Notes under the pieces: model-generated
The model's database searches: none
What the model saw: the letters and a program-made list of their open reading frames with translations, nothing else
Told to the model about the DNA's origin: nothing
Position numbers and translations under genes: made by a program
Part shown: piece by piece, positions 1-8,002 of the stretch
How the letters are laid out: each line of letters begins with the position of its first letter
Position numbering within the stretch: the first letter of the stretch is position 1
NCBI GenBank assembly: GCA_026122915.1
Contig: JAGIXO010000006.1
Coordinates: 1-30,896 of the forward strand
Direction: 5' to 3'
Length of the DNA stretch: 30,896 bases
DNA from: Candidatus Electronema nielsenii
Lineage (GTDB): Bacteria > Desulfobacterota > Desulfobulbia > Desulfobulbales > Desulfobulbaceae

Positions 1-203
1 GGCGCGGCGCAATTCATGCAAACGTAGTAGCCCTGCGATTCTTTTTTGATGTCGTAGGCCAGCTTTTTGATGCCCCAGCGGCTGATGTCGATCACTGTGC
101 CGCCGTCGCCGGTAACAATGGCAGCAGTGCGGTCAATGATTTCAGTGAACTGCGTGTCGCCCAAGCTGGGGCGCATAATCCAAGTTATTTCGTAATGACG
201 CAT
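1..203 (-). CDS. rpsF: 30S ribosomal protein bS6 (5' part; gene runs off the window)
   Basis: Only the first 67 codons are inside the window; the 3' end lies beyond position 1. The protein starts MRHYEITWIMRPSLGD and carries the family hallmarks: the MRHYE start, a GG turn followed by WGIKKLAYDIKK, and the QGYYV strand. bS6 is a ribosomal protein of the 30S platform that binds next to bS18. The start is fixed by an excellent Shine-Dalgarno (GAGGAGG) just upstream of the ATG at 203-201. A promoter-like element and a hairpin lie in the 148-bp gap to the ABC transporter gene upstream, so rpsF can be transcribed on its own. In most bacteria rpsR and rplI follow; they would be outside this window. 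Confidence 0.95.
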   Translation of the reverse strand, partial: MRHYEITWIMRPSLGDTQFTEIIDRTAAIVTGDGGTVIDISRWGIKKLAYDIKKESQGYYVCMNCAA

Positions 204-263
204 GATTCCTCCTCGTGGTCATGTGGCCCTCGCTGCGTTCCTTGTGGAGAGCGAGAAGGGAGT

Positions 264-295
264 GAAAAATAAAAAATGACAGCCAGATTGCTGTC
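264..295 (-). terminator. Hairpin plus T-rich tract in the rpsF leader (attenuator or terminator)
   Basis: Read on the minus strand, GACAGC and GCTGTC form a 6-bp stem with a 6-nt loop (278-295), followed at once by ATTTTTTATTTTT. This looks like a weak intrinsic terminator. It lies downstream of the promoter-like element at 310-339 and upstream of the rpsF Shine-Dalgarno. It may end the ABC transporter transcript or attenuate rpsF. Position alone does not decide between these. Confidence 0.5.
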
Positions 296-309
296 TGATG
301 AAATTGCGA

Positions 310-339
310 AATATAGCATTGCCTCGGCGGCAGTGTCAA
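310..339 (-). promoter_or_regulatory. Putative sigma70 promoter of rpsF
   Basis: On the minus strand a perfect TTGACA (339-334) is followed after 18 bp by TATATT (315-310), a 5/6 match to the -10 consensus. It lies about 107 bp upstream of the rpsF ATG, in the gap after the ABC transporter gene. The predicted start near 303 would place the hairpin at 278-295 in the first bases of the transcript. Confidence 0.6.
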
Positions 340-351
340 CAGAAATAACCA

Positions 352-2166
352 TCAGCTGGCCCGATCCGCAGTGACCAGCTCGGCATACAACCCATGCTGT
401 TTGAGCAGCTCCTCATGGCTGCCCAGTTCGGTTAATCTGCCCTGAGAAAAAACCGCAATCCGGTCGGCTTGACGAACAGTGGACAAACGGTGAGCAATCA
501 CCAGCAGGGTTCTGCCTGCAAAACCACTGCGCACGGCCTGCTCCAGCATTTGCTCGGCCTCGCTATCGACGGAGGACGTTGCCTCGTCGAGAATCAAAAC
601 AGCTGGGTCACGACAGAGAACACGGGCAAAAGCAAGCAGCTGTTTTTCCCCAGCAGAAAGATCAAGGCCGCCTTCCCCGATGCGGGTGTCTAAGCCCTGT
701 GGCAGCCGGGCAATGAACGCATCTAAGCCAGTGCGGACCAAAAGTTGATAAACTTCTGAACGGTTCAGGTGCGTGTCTTGTCGGATATTGGCCAGCACGG
801 TGTCCGGTTCAATCAGCGGGTCTTGCAGTACCAAACCGATTTTGCGGCGCAGAGTTTGCGGAGCAAATTCGCGCAAATCGTGACCATCCAGCAAAATGCG
901 GCCAGCGGCAGGATCATAAAATCGAACTAAGAGGCTGACCAAGGTTGTTTTACCCGCGCCGGTGGGACCCGTAATGGCGATGGTTTCCCCGGCTTTGATG
1001 TGCAGATCAACCTCCCGCAGCACAGTTTGGCTTCCTTCTCGCTCCCCGCCGTTTTCGTCCTCTTCCTGATAGGCAAAGCTGACCTGCTCAAAGCGGATAT
1101 CGCCTTTAATTCGTTCGCCATCTAAGGGTACGGCAGGCTCCATAATGCTGCCAGAAATGTCGAGCAGCTCGAAAATTCGCTCTGCTGAAGCTAAGGCCGA
1201 CTGCACCACCGAATATTTGCGGGCGATTTCCTGCATAGGCTGAAAAAAAAGACGCATGTAGGCGAGAAAAGCGGTTAATTCACCCAGCGTCAACTGCTGC
1301 CGCAGCACCTCGCCGCCGCCGTACCAAAGAACAGAGGCCGTAGCCAAGGCGGAAAGTGCTTCGGTCAGCGGCATGAAAGCCCCAAAGATTCGAATCAGAT
1401 GCAGGTTGCGCTCTAAATAAACTTGGTTCAGTTCGCGAAATTTGCTCATGCTGTCGGATTCTCGCGCATAAAGCTGGAGGACACTGACCGCAGAAATCTG
1501 CTCCTGAAGAAAAGCATTAACCACCGCTAACTGACTGCGGATGGCTCGGAAACCCTCGCGGGCGATCTTAGAAAAAAAGAGGGTGAGGGCTAAGGAGAGC
1601 GGTAGGAAAACGGTCATGAGCAAAGCTAACCGGACATTGGTCAGATAAAGCACAGCCAAGATGCCGACTAATTTGAGAATATCGTTGAATATCGTCACCA
1701 TGACCAATGTGAACATCTCGTTCATATTCTGGATGTCATTGGTCAGCCGAGTTACCAAGCGGCCTGCCGGATGAGCGTGAAAAAAAGCCAAATCTAAAGA
1801 AAGTAGGTGGCTAAACAGGCTCCTACGCAGCTTCTGCATCACGGACTGGCCGATATATTCCAGCAGCATCACTTGGGCAAAGCCTGTGGCAAAGGCAACA
1901 GCAGCAGCAAGGCCGTAAAACAGGGCGATACGGAACACGCCGTTTAATCGCGCACCAGCATCACCCTCAACGGTCATGAAGGAGTCAATCGCCCGCTGAA
2001 GTAACTGCGGCTGTACCACAGCAGCAGCGGTGATCAGGAAGGAGAGTATCATGCCGCCAATAATGCTGGCTCGATATTCCCAACACTGAACGATAATCCG
2101 CCGCCAGAGACGAAAATCGGAGACTCGCCCGACCTTACTCTCCTCAAAGGAGCCGAAACTGCGCAC
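352..2166 (-). CDS. ABC exporter, fused membrane-ATPase subunit (MdlB/TM288-like half)
   Basis: This is a type IV (exporter) ABC half-transporter of 604 residues: six N-terminal membrane helices, then a nucleotide-binding domain with Walker A GPTGAGKTT (about residue 402), signature LSAGEKQ (about 505), Walker B VLILDEATSSVD with the catalytic Glu (about 525) and the H-loop HRLS. The signature departs from LSGGQ, which fits the partner half having a degenerate ATP site. I chose a GTG start at 2166 because AAGGAGG lies 6 nt upstream and the family homology begins right after it. The reading frame could extend to an ATG at 2217, but that would deepen the overlap with the upstream gene. It overlaps that gene by 23 bp, so the two are translationally coupled. 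The substrate cannot be told; lipids or drugs are usual for this group. Confidence 0.9.
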   Translation of the reverse strand: MRSFGSFEESKVGRVSDFRLWRRIIVQCWEYRASIIGGMILSFLITAAAVVQPQLLQRAIDSFMTVEGDAGARLNGVFRIALFYGLAAAVAFATGFAQVMLLEYIGQSVMQKLRRSLFSHLLSLDLAFFHAHPAGRLVTRLTNDIQNMNEMFTLVMVTIFNDILKLVGILAVLYLTNVRLALLMTVFLPLSLALTLFFSKIAREGFRAIRSQLAVVNAFLQEQISAVSVLQLYARESDSMSKFRELNQVYLERNLHLIRIFGAFMPLTEALSALATASVLWYGGGEVLRQQLTLGELTAFLAYMRLFFQPMQEIARKYSVVQSALASAERIFELLDISGSIMEPAVPLDGERIKGDIRFEQVSFAYQEEDENGGEREGSQTVLREVDLHIKAGETIAITGPTGAGKTTLVSLLVRFYDPAAGRILLDGHDLREFAPQTLRRKIGLVLQDPLIEPDTVLANIRQDTHLNRSEVYQLLVRTGLDAFIARLPQGLDTRIGEGGLDLSAGEKQLLAFARVLCRDPAVLILDEATSSVDSEAEQMLEQAVRSGFAGRTLLVIAHRLSTVRQADRIAVFSQGRLTELGSHEELLKQHGLYAELVTADRAS

Positions 2167-3970
2167 CTGCGGCCTCCTTGCCCTGCTGCCTGCGGGCGGT
2201 TTCCTGATAAAAGACATTTCGGGCTAACAGCTGCTCGTGGCTTCCGTGATCAACAATTCGGCCTTGATCAAGAATCAGCACCTGATCTGCCTCAGCGAAA
2301 AACCGTAGCTGATGGGAAATCACCACCAGCGTTTTTCCTTGCTGCTGGGCGCGGAGCGCGGCAAAAACCTGCTGCCCGGTTTCCGCGTCTAAGGCAGAGA
2401 GGGCATCATCAATAATCAAGATGGGCCGGTCAGCCAGCAAGGCGCGAGCCAAAGCGATTCGTTGCTTTTGGCCACCAGAAAGCCGCAGCCCTTTTTCGCC
2501 AATCCTCGTCTGGTAGCCCTCAGACATAGCGATAATTTCGGCATGAATTCCTGCAAGTTTAGCTACCTGTTCAATTTTTTCCTGCGAAGCCTCTGGTTTG
2601 GCCAAACTGATGTTTTCTTCTACGGTGCCGGAGAAGAGCGCGGTATTTCTGCCTACATAACCGATATGCCGCCGGATTAAGGCCGGATCAAGCTGGTTCA
2701 CATCATGCCCGGCAAACAGGAAGGTGCTGTCTGCAACCGGATACTGCCGAAGCAGCAGATGACAGAGTGTGGATTTGCCAGAGCCAGTTCTGCCAGTGAT
2801 ACCAAGGAGGCCTGGCCCAATTTCTAAATCAATTTGGCTCAACGCGGGCGTGACCGTGCCGGGGTAGGAAAAGTGCAGTTTTCGCAAAGAAAGATGCGGC
2901 AGGCTCTGAAGAATAATCGCGCTACCCTGCGCCTCCTTATGCAAACTGCGGGTGAGAGTGGATTCAGCGGTGAGCAGGTGACCTATTCGACCCAATGAGG
3001 TCAGGCTGCGGCGGATGAGACCAGTGGCCCAGCCCACTGTGGCTAAGGGCATGGCCAGCATGGCAAAATAGGTAATGAACGCGACAAACTCGCCGAGACT
3101 AATAGCTTGGCTGATCACCATGTTACCGCCGGAATACAGCACAAGCAAAGTGCCGATGCTGCCGGTGAGCATGGACACTGGCAGCAGTAGGCCCTGCATC
3201 ACCGCTGTTTTCATGTTGAAGGCCACATACTCTTTGCCCAACTGCTCAAAATCTCGAATCTGCTGTTCCTCTCGGGTGCAGCTTTTAATCAGGCGGATGG
3301 AAATCAGCGTGTTGCGGGCAAATTCAGTCAAGAGACCAAATTGCTCCTGCACCCGACTAAAACGCCGGTGCAATTCACGCGAGAGCAGCCAAGCACAGAT
3401 TGCCAGCAGCGGCAGCGGCAGAGCGGCGGTTAGAGTCAGCGGCGGACTGATATGAAGCATGAACAGCATCGCAACCGAAGACATTACGGCTACATCGGCA
3501 GCAGCAGCTAATCCCATGCCAAAACCCATCTGAACCGCAGTCAGATCATTGGTGGCGTGAGCCATGATTTCGCCAGGCGGTCGGCGGTCGAGAAAGGTCT
3601 GATCCATGCGCAGCACGTGAGCAAAGAGCTGATCGCGCAGGTCGGTTTCTAAATATCTGGAAAAACCGATGAGCAGGGTGCGCCAGAAATAGCGAAGCAG
3701 ACCGGTGAGTACGGCAGTCAGCAAGATACAGAGGCTGAGGAAAAGCAGTCGCCTATCGGTAGCACTGCCCTGAGCCAGCTCATCAACTCCGATTTTTAGG
3801 TAGCGGGGGATGGTGAGATAAAGCAGGTCGCTGGCCAGCATAGCCGCAAAACCGCCTAACAGCCGAAGGCGGAAACGACGGAAAACCGGTAAGGTCAGTC
3901 GGAGTACAACACGTATTGAAAGTGGATGAAAAGCCTGCTGGAGCGCAGGCTCCGGTTTACGGGAATCCAT
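2144..3970 (-). CDS. ABC exporter, fused membrane-ATPase subunit (MdlA/TM287-like half)
   Basis: This 608-residue ABC half-exporter has an N-terminal six-helix membrane domain and a C-terminal ATPase with Walker A GRTGSGKST (about residue 393), canonical signature LSGGQKQR (about 497), Walker B ILIIDDALSALD and H-loop SHQL. The residue after the Walker B Asp is Asp, not the catalytic Glu. In heterodimeric exporters such as TM287/288 the same Glu-to-Asp change marks the half that contributes the non-hydrolysing site. With the partner's LSAGE signature this predicts one active and one degenerate site in the dimer. No good Shine-Dalgarno precedes the ATG at 3970, but the protein begins in the expected place for the family. 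It is the first gene of the two-gene exporter unit. Confidence 0.9.
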   Translation of the reverse strand: MDSRKPEPALQQAFHPLSIRVVLRLTLPVFRRFRLRLLGGFAAMLASDLLYLTIPRYLKIGVDELAQGSATDRRLLFLSLCILLTAVLTGLLRYFWRTLLIGFSRYLETDLRDQLFAHVLRMDQTFLDRRPPGEIMAHATNDLTAVQMGFGMGLAAAADVAVMSSVAMLFMLHISPPLTLTAALPLPLLAICAWLLSRELHRRFSRVQEQFGLLTEFARNTLISIRLIKSCTREEQQIRDFEQLGKEYVAFNMKTAVMQGLLLPVSMLTGSIGTLLVLYSGGNMVISQAISLGEFVAFITYFAMLAMPLATVGWATGLIRRSLTSLGRIGHLLTAESTLTRSLHKEAQGSAIILQSLPHLSLRKLHFSYPGTVTPALSQIDLEIGPGLLGITGRTGSGKSTLCHLLLRQYPVADSTFLFAGHDVNQLDPALIRRHIGYVGRNTALFSGTVEENISLAKPEASQEKIEQVAKLAGIHAEIIAMSEGYQTRIGEKGLRLSGGQKQRIALARALLADRPILIIDDALSALDAETGQQVFAALRAQQQGKTLVVISHQLRFFAEADQVLILDQGRIVDHGSHEQLLARNVFYQETARRQQGKEAAGAQFRLL

Positions 3971-4042
3971 AGGATAAACAGAGAAAAACGAAAAGAAGGC
4001 TATGCAAGCCCGATCGGGCGATTTTTTCTACTCATCTACGGT

Positions 4043-4069
4043 CGGTTTGCTCATTCGTTGAGCAAACCG
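4043..4069 (-). terminator. Strong hairpin across the stop codon of the receiver gene
   Basis: CGGTTTGCTCA (4043-4053) and TGAGCAAACCG (4059-4069) form a perfect 11-bp stem with a 5-nt loop. The stem includes the TGA stop of the receiver gene (4053-4051). On the minus strand no T run follows directly, so it may stabilise the mRNA end as much as terminate. A second small palindrome, GCCCGATCGGGC at 4008-4019, is followed on the plus strand by six T. Confidence 0.5.
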
Positions 4070-4419
4070 CGTACCGCATTCAGCAGTTCGTCCATAGAAA
4101 AGGGCTTGGCAAAGGCTAAATGTGCGCCCAACTCCAAGGCTGCTGGTAGATAGGTCTCTGGCCCAATCCTTCCCCCACCAGAAATGGCAATGATCTTCAT
4201 CCCCGGAAATTGCTTTTTGATGTAGCTGATAGTCTCCATCCCCTCTTTTTCTGGCATAATCAAATCAGTGATTACCAAATCAAAAGGCTGCTTTTCCAAG
4301 AGCCGCTGCCCTTCGCGGCCATTGGGAGCCGTGACAGCGGCGAACCCTGCCAGCTCCATCGAGCGCGAAAGCAGCGATAGAATCTGCTCGTCGTCATCCA
4401 TGATCAATATTTTGCGCAT
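4051..4419 (-). CDS. Stand-alone CheY-like response regulator receiver
   Basis: The 122-residue protein is a single receiver domain with no output domain. The acidic pocket (MDDDE, residues 7-11), the phospho-acceptor Asp in DLVITDLIMPEKEG (about 56), the switch Ser in IAISGGG and the conserved Lys in FAKPFS are all present, so it should accept phosphate. Such proteins act by protein-protein contact, in a phosphorelay or on a partner enzyme or motor. No histidine kinase or chemotaxis gene is adjacent, so its partner is unknown. GGAGGAG lies about 8 nt before the ATG. A 77-bp gap separates it from the yvcK-like gene upstream on the same strand. Confidence 0.9.
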   Translation of the reverse strand: MRKILIMDDDEQILSLLSRSMELAGFAAVTAPNGREGQRLLEKQPFDLVITDLIMPEKEGMETISYIKKQFPGMKIIAISGGGRIGPETYLPAALELGAHLAFAKPFSMDELLNAVRGLLNE

Positions 4420-4496
4420 TTCTGTCTCCTCCTCTGTTGAACGCAGCCAGTCAGCTCCTCGTCAGCGATGCTTCTGTAAGCATTATACAGCGATTT

Positions 4497-6848
4497 TTAT
4501 GAAATCCGGTTGCGAAAAACACGCTCACGGAAGAAACTCACTAATTTTTCCTGCCGCCGCACAGTCTCAGCCTGCTTGGCGACCAACTCAGAAGGACCGT
4601 TTTTGCGCACTGACATCATGTAATCAATGTTTGGAGCAAAGCGATTGTCCAAATACCAAGCGAAGAAGAGGCCAAAAAGCAATCCAGGCGGCATGAAACC
4701 TTCTTCGCCGTTGACAGTGCGGGCATAAAGCCGCCGCTGCTTGGGCGAACGCACCATCTGCGCCAGTTGGAGATATTCGTCCAATTCGTCCAAGGAGAGG
4801 AAGCTGTTCAGCTCCTGCTGCTCGCGGACCATCAGCCAGTAGATGCGGCCTGCTTGTAGCTCGCGGAAAAAGACTGGCTCAAGGTGTTTTTCTTGGCAAT
4901 AGTTGCCGAGCAGCGACTGGCCTAAACCGACTAACAGCGGCATCTCTAAGCGGGCGATGTCCTCCGCCTGATCCTGACGAATTTTAATACAGCCATCCTC
5001 TGGATCGTAGAAAGAAAAGACGTTATCCCATTGCTGGCTACGGCTCCAGCGAGCGGTGCTGACCAAGCTGATCCCGCGCACCGAACTAAGGTGAGCAGGA
5101 TGAATATCCGCGTGTCGCCAGAGGATTTCAGCGGCAGCAGTAGCTAACTGTTCACGGTCAGCGGCTTCTAACTCCTTGGGCTGTTCAGAAAGTAAGCTAA
5201 TCTGCCGGAACGCGAGCGTTCCTACAATCCGACTGATCTCCTCAGAGCGAATACAGGGCAGCAGTCGGTCTGTGCAGATGTTCACCGGATGTTGAGCGAT
5301 TACCGCGCTCCGACGCACTGTGGGTGGTAGCGGGGTAGTCAAGAAACCGCTGGTACGCAAAGCCCACAAGCCACGCACTGCCGAGGCTAATGCTGCTGGA
5401 TCGTGCTGAACAATATGCTCCCGTCGGAGCATGTCCTGCGAAAAAATACGGCCTTGTACCGGTTCAAAGCCCAGCTCGCGCACTCGCTCGCTATCAACGT
5501 AGATCGGCTCCTTTTTCTCCAAGGCGTAATTCTGCAAAACAGAGCCGGGAATATCTGCCAGATCAAGGGTAAGAACATGCGAGAACAGATTCTGAATGCC
5601 ACCGGGGATGTTGTGATCATAAGCCCGGATCAGATCAGAGACATAAAATCGCTTCTCCGGCGCGTCTAAGGTGGCATCGGTCTCGCCCTGCTGCACCCAG
5701 ATGTTGGCGACCAGCAATTTAAGAGCGTTATTGTTCGCTCGGATCAACTCAGCGAGGCCCGGCACTTGCAGAATGGGAATGATCGAAGTGTAGAGGCTAC
5801 CCGGCGCGAGAATAATAATGTCCGCCCGACGCAGCTGCTCGGCAGCTTCATCAGGGAGCTGTGGTTCTTCTGAAAAGCGCACTGTCACTTGCTCGACCGG
5901 ACAGCCTCGTTCAGCGGCCCCGGCCTTAGCTTCACCCGTGACCAAGACCCCATTTGCATACAGCACTTGGAGCTGGGCAGGCGTGGCAGTGCAGGGCAGC
6001 ACAGCCTGACGGCCTGCGCCAATGGCCAAGGCCAAATCAGAGATACCTTCCAAGGTAGCAGTTTGGAGCCGCTTTTGGTTGGCGATCAGCTCGGTGGTGC
6101 GGAAAAAGGAAGGCAGCTTGCCGTAAATCGCTGCTGCAATCAGCAAATTACCGCAGCACTGGGGCCGCTGAAGAGCAGTCTTCATCCGCTGATCCGTAAA
6201 CAATCGCCGTACTAAATCAGAAAGATACCCTGCTAACGGTACGGGGAGAGCTTCCGGCGAGGCCCCGCTCTCCTGCCAAAGCTGCTCGGCAGATTCCGGT
6301 GATCTGTTGAAGCGGCAATTGAACAGGCGGTGCAGGATGGCAGCGGTCTCAGCTGCCTTTTGATCATCGAGACGATACTGATTTTTCAGGCTGGAGCTGC
6401 GTACCGAGGAAAGCAAAACATGTCGGAGATCACCGAGACCGATCAGCGGGAAGTCCTTGAGCATTTCACCGGTGGAGCCGCCATCGTCCGTGACGCAAAC
6501 AATGCTGCACAGATGAGGAAAGATTTCCTTGAGGCCAGAAAAAGGGGTCTCACGCCATTCTGGTCGCCGCGAGTCACCGCCCACGATCTTAGACAAACCA
6601 GTGCCACCGCCCAGCGCAACCACTCGCAGGCCGCTCACATCAAAGCCACGCAGTCCATCAGCTAATTGCTGCCACTCTCGACCACAGCCCAGCATACCCG
6701 GCATCAAGGGCGGTTCTTCGCCTAATGCAAGTGAGAATACCCGTTCTGTCAAGCTGCCTGCGCCGAGGAAATCCAAGGGGGCAAACCGCTTCTTGGTGAG
6801 TCCCTGCAAGACCTCTTGCAGGAAGCTAATCTTGTTCTCCGCCATCAT
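4497..6848 (-). CDS. YvcK/CofD-like (gluconeogenesis factor family) protein with long extensions
   Basis: The core is the YvcK/CofD-like fold: VVALGGGTGLS (residues 80-86 are the glycine motif), VCVTDDGGSTGEM, GLGDLRHVLLSS, and ILAPGSLYTSIIPIL. YvcK (GlmR) binds UDP-GlcNAc and links carbon metabolism to envelope synthesis in Gram-positive bacteria; its role in this group is not known. Family members are usually about 320-450 residues, whereas this protein is 783. It has about 75 residues before the glycine motif and roughly 300 after the core, ending in a segment rich in Arg and aromatic residues that I do not recognise. The start is MM; either ATG is possible, with GGGATG upstream. The 11-bp repeat array begins 29 bp upstream of the start. 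It may share a transcript with mdh, the next gene upstream. Confidence 0.85.
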   Translation of the reverse strand: MMAENKISFLQEVLQGLTKKRFAPLDFLGAGSLTERVFSLALGEEPPLMPGMLGCGREWQQLADGLRGFDVSGLRVVALGGGTGLSKIVGGDSRRPEWRETPFSGLKEIFPHLCSIVCVTDDGGSTGEMLKDFPLIGLGDLRHVLLSSVRSSSLKNQYRLDDQKAAETAAILHRLFNCRFNRSPESAEQLWQESGASPEALPVPLAGYLSDLVRRLFTDQRMKTALQRPQCCGNLLIAAAIYGKLPSFFRTTELIANQKRLQTATLEGISDLALAIGAGRQAVLPCTATPAQLQVLYANGVLVTGEAKAGAAERGCPVEQVTVRFSEEPQLPDEAAEQLRRADIIILAPGSLYTSIIPILQVPGLAELIRANNNALKLLVANIWVQQGETDATLDAPEKRFYVSDLIRAYDHNIPGGIQNLFSHVLTLDLADIPGSVLQNYALEKKEPIYVDSERVRELGFEPVQGRIFSQDMLRREHIVQHDPAALASAVRGLWALRTSGFLTTPLPPTVRRSAVIAQHPVNICTDRLLPCIRSEEISRIVGTLAFRQISLLSEQPKELEAADREQLATAAAEILWRHADIHPAHLSSVRGISLVSTARWSRSQQWDNVFSFYDPEDGCIKIRQDQAEDIARLEMPLLVGLGQSLLGNYCQEKHLEPVFFRELQAGRIYWLMVREQQELNSFLSLDELDEYLQLAQMVRSPKQRRLYARTVNGEEGFMPPGLLFGLFFAWYLDNRFAPNIDYMMSVRKNGPSELVAKQAETVRRQEKLVSFFRERVFRNRIS

Positions 6849-6876
6849 TCATCCCGTGGTTCAGTGATTTTTCCTG

Positions 6877-6986
6877 TCTGCGCTATGGTTGAGCCATGCC
6901 TGATGTATGCCTGAACCATACCTTGGGTATGCTTGAACTATAGCTGAACTATGCTTGGAGCATACCTGATGTATGCTCCAAGCATA
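6877..6986. repeat. Array of ten 11-bp tandem units
   Basis: Ten consecutive units of exactly 11 bp, with no indels, read like CTTGAACTATG or CCTGATGTATG on the plus strand. Examples are 6888-6898, 6899-6909, 6910-6920, 6932-6942, 6943-6953 and 6965-6975 (the last identical to 6899-6909). TG at unit positions 3-4 and AT at positions 9-10 are nearly invariant. It fills the mdh/yvcK-like gap just upstream of the latter's start. The period is close to one helical turn, which would suit a protein bound repeatedly on one face, but a minisatellite without function is equally possible. Confidence 0.85.
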
Positions 6987-6987
6987 G
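6949..6987. other. Perfect 17-bp inverted repeat closing the 11-bp array
   Basis: CTATGCTTGGAGCATAC (6949-6965) and its exact complement (6971-6987) flank the 5-nt loop CTGAT. The arms are made from the last array units. There is no T run on either side, so it does not look like a standard intrinsic terminator. In the minus-strand transcript coming from mdh it would form a very stable stem. Confidence 0.8.
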
Positions 6988-7028
6988 CAACGAGGCGTTC
7001 AATATGTTCGGCGGGCGGTTTATGTAAA

Positions 7029-7055
7029 GGGCGAAAGATTTTTCGCCCCTACGAT
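7029..7055. repeat. Short palindromic repeat at the 3' end of mdh
   Basis: GGGCGAAA-GATT-TTTCGCCC is an 8-bp stem with a 4-nt loop, followed by CCTACGATC running into the mdh stop codon. A related element, also ending in CCTACGATC, sits at the 3' end of kdsB. Palindromes of the type GGGGCGA...TCGCCCC are dispersed in many genomes. It may serve as the mdh terminator. Confidence 0.6.
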
Positions 7056-7981
7056 CACAGCCCCGTCTCTTCCATCTGCTTACGTACTGCCTCAACTGAC
7101 TCGCTCAGAGCTTGCCGCTCGTCATCGGTGAGCTGAAATTCAAGAATGCGCTCCACGCCTTTTTCGCCCAATACTACCGGCACCCCGAGGAAGCAGCCAG
7201 CAATGCCGAATTCACCGTTCAAATAAGCGGCGCAAGGCATTACGCGGCGGCTGTCAGTCAGCACAGCCTCGGCCATTTCGATAGCAGCAAGGCCTGGGGT
7301 GTAGAAGGCACTGCCTGTTTTCAGATGATTGACGATCTCGCCGCCTCCGTGCTGGGTACGGTGGACAATCTCGGCGATTTTTTCCGCAGGCAAGAGGTCA
7401 CTGATCGGTACACCGGCCACATTTGCCAGCCGCACAAGGGGCAACATTTTGTCACCGTGGATGCCCATCACTAAGGCACTGACATCTGCCGGTGCTACGC
7501 CCAAGGCTTGCGCTAAGAAGGTGCGGTAGCGGGCCGAATCAAGCACGCCTGCCATGCCGATGATGCGGTGTTTCGGCAGGCCAGATGACTTGAAGGCCGT
7601 ATAAACCATCGCGTCGATGGGATTGGTGACCACGATCATGAAGCAGTTCGGCGAATAACGTGCCGCCTGTTCAGCACAGCTCTTGACGATGGCCACATTC
7701 TTGGCCAGTAGATCGTCGCGGGACATACCCGGCTTGCGGGCCAGACCTGCGGTGATGATCACCACGTCTGAGTCTGCCGAATCCGCGTAGTCGTTACTGC
7801 CAATGACCGTGCCTGCGTAGCCGTCAAGCGGCCCGGCCTGCCATAAATCTAAGGCCTTGCCCTGCGGAATGCCTTCCATGACATCAAGAAGGACGATATT
7901 GCCTAATCTGCGGCTCAAAGCCCAGTGCGCTGCGGTCGCGCCGACATTGCCCGCGCCGATGATGGTGATCTTTTTTCTCAT
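7055..7981 (-). CDS. mdh: Malate dehydrogenase (NAD-dependent, LDH-like class)
   Basis: This cytoplasmic enzyme of 308 residues interconverts malate and oxaloacetate. The N-terminal Rossmann motif IIGAGNVGATAA, the acidic NAD-selecting LLDVMEG, the mobile loop ITAGLARKPGMSRDDLL with substrate-binding arginines, VVTNPIDAM, the substrate Arg in LDSARYRTF and the catalytic His in VMGIHGDKM are all in place. The arginine in the loop, in place of the Gln of lactate dehydrogenase, supports malate rather than lactate as substrate. In sulfate reducers this enzyme works in the TCA or methylmalonyl-CoA route. It lies 63 bp downstream of kdsB on the same strand. No clear Shine-Dalgarno precedes the ATG, which follows a run of seven A. 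Confidence 0.95.
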   Translation of the reverse strand: MRKKITIIGAGNVGATAAHWALSRRLGNIVLLDVMEGIPQGKALDLWQAGPLDGYAGTVIGSNDYADSADSDVVIITAGLARKPGMSRDDLLAKNVAIVKSCAEQAARYSPNCFMIVVTNPIDAMVYTAFKSSGLPKHRIIGMAGVLDSARYRTFLAQALGVAPADVSALVMGIHGDKMLPLVRLANVAGVPISDLLPAEKIAEIVHRTQHGGGEIVNHLKTGSAFYTPGLAAIEMAEAVLTDSRRVMPCAAYLNGEFGIAGCFLGVPVVLGEKGVERILEFQLTDDERQALSESVEAVRKQMEETGL

Positions 7982-8002
7982 TTTTTTGATAATGAATATG
8001 TC

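Noticed and set aside
6877..6986. CRISPR array
   Set aside because: The units are 11 bp and contiguous, with no spacers and no cas genes nearby.
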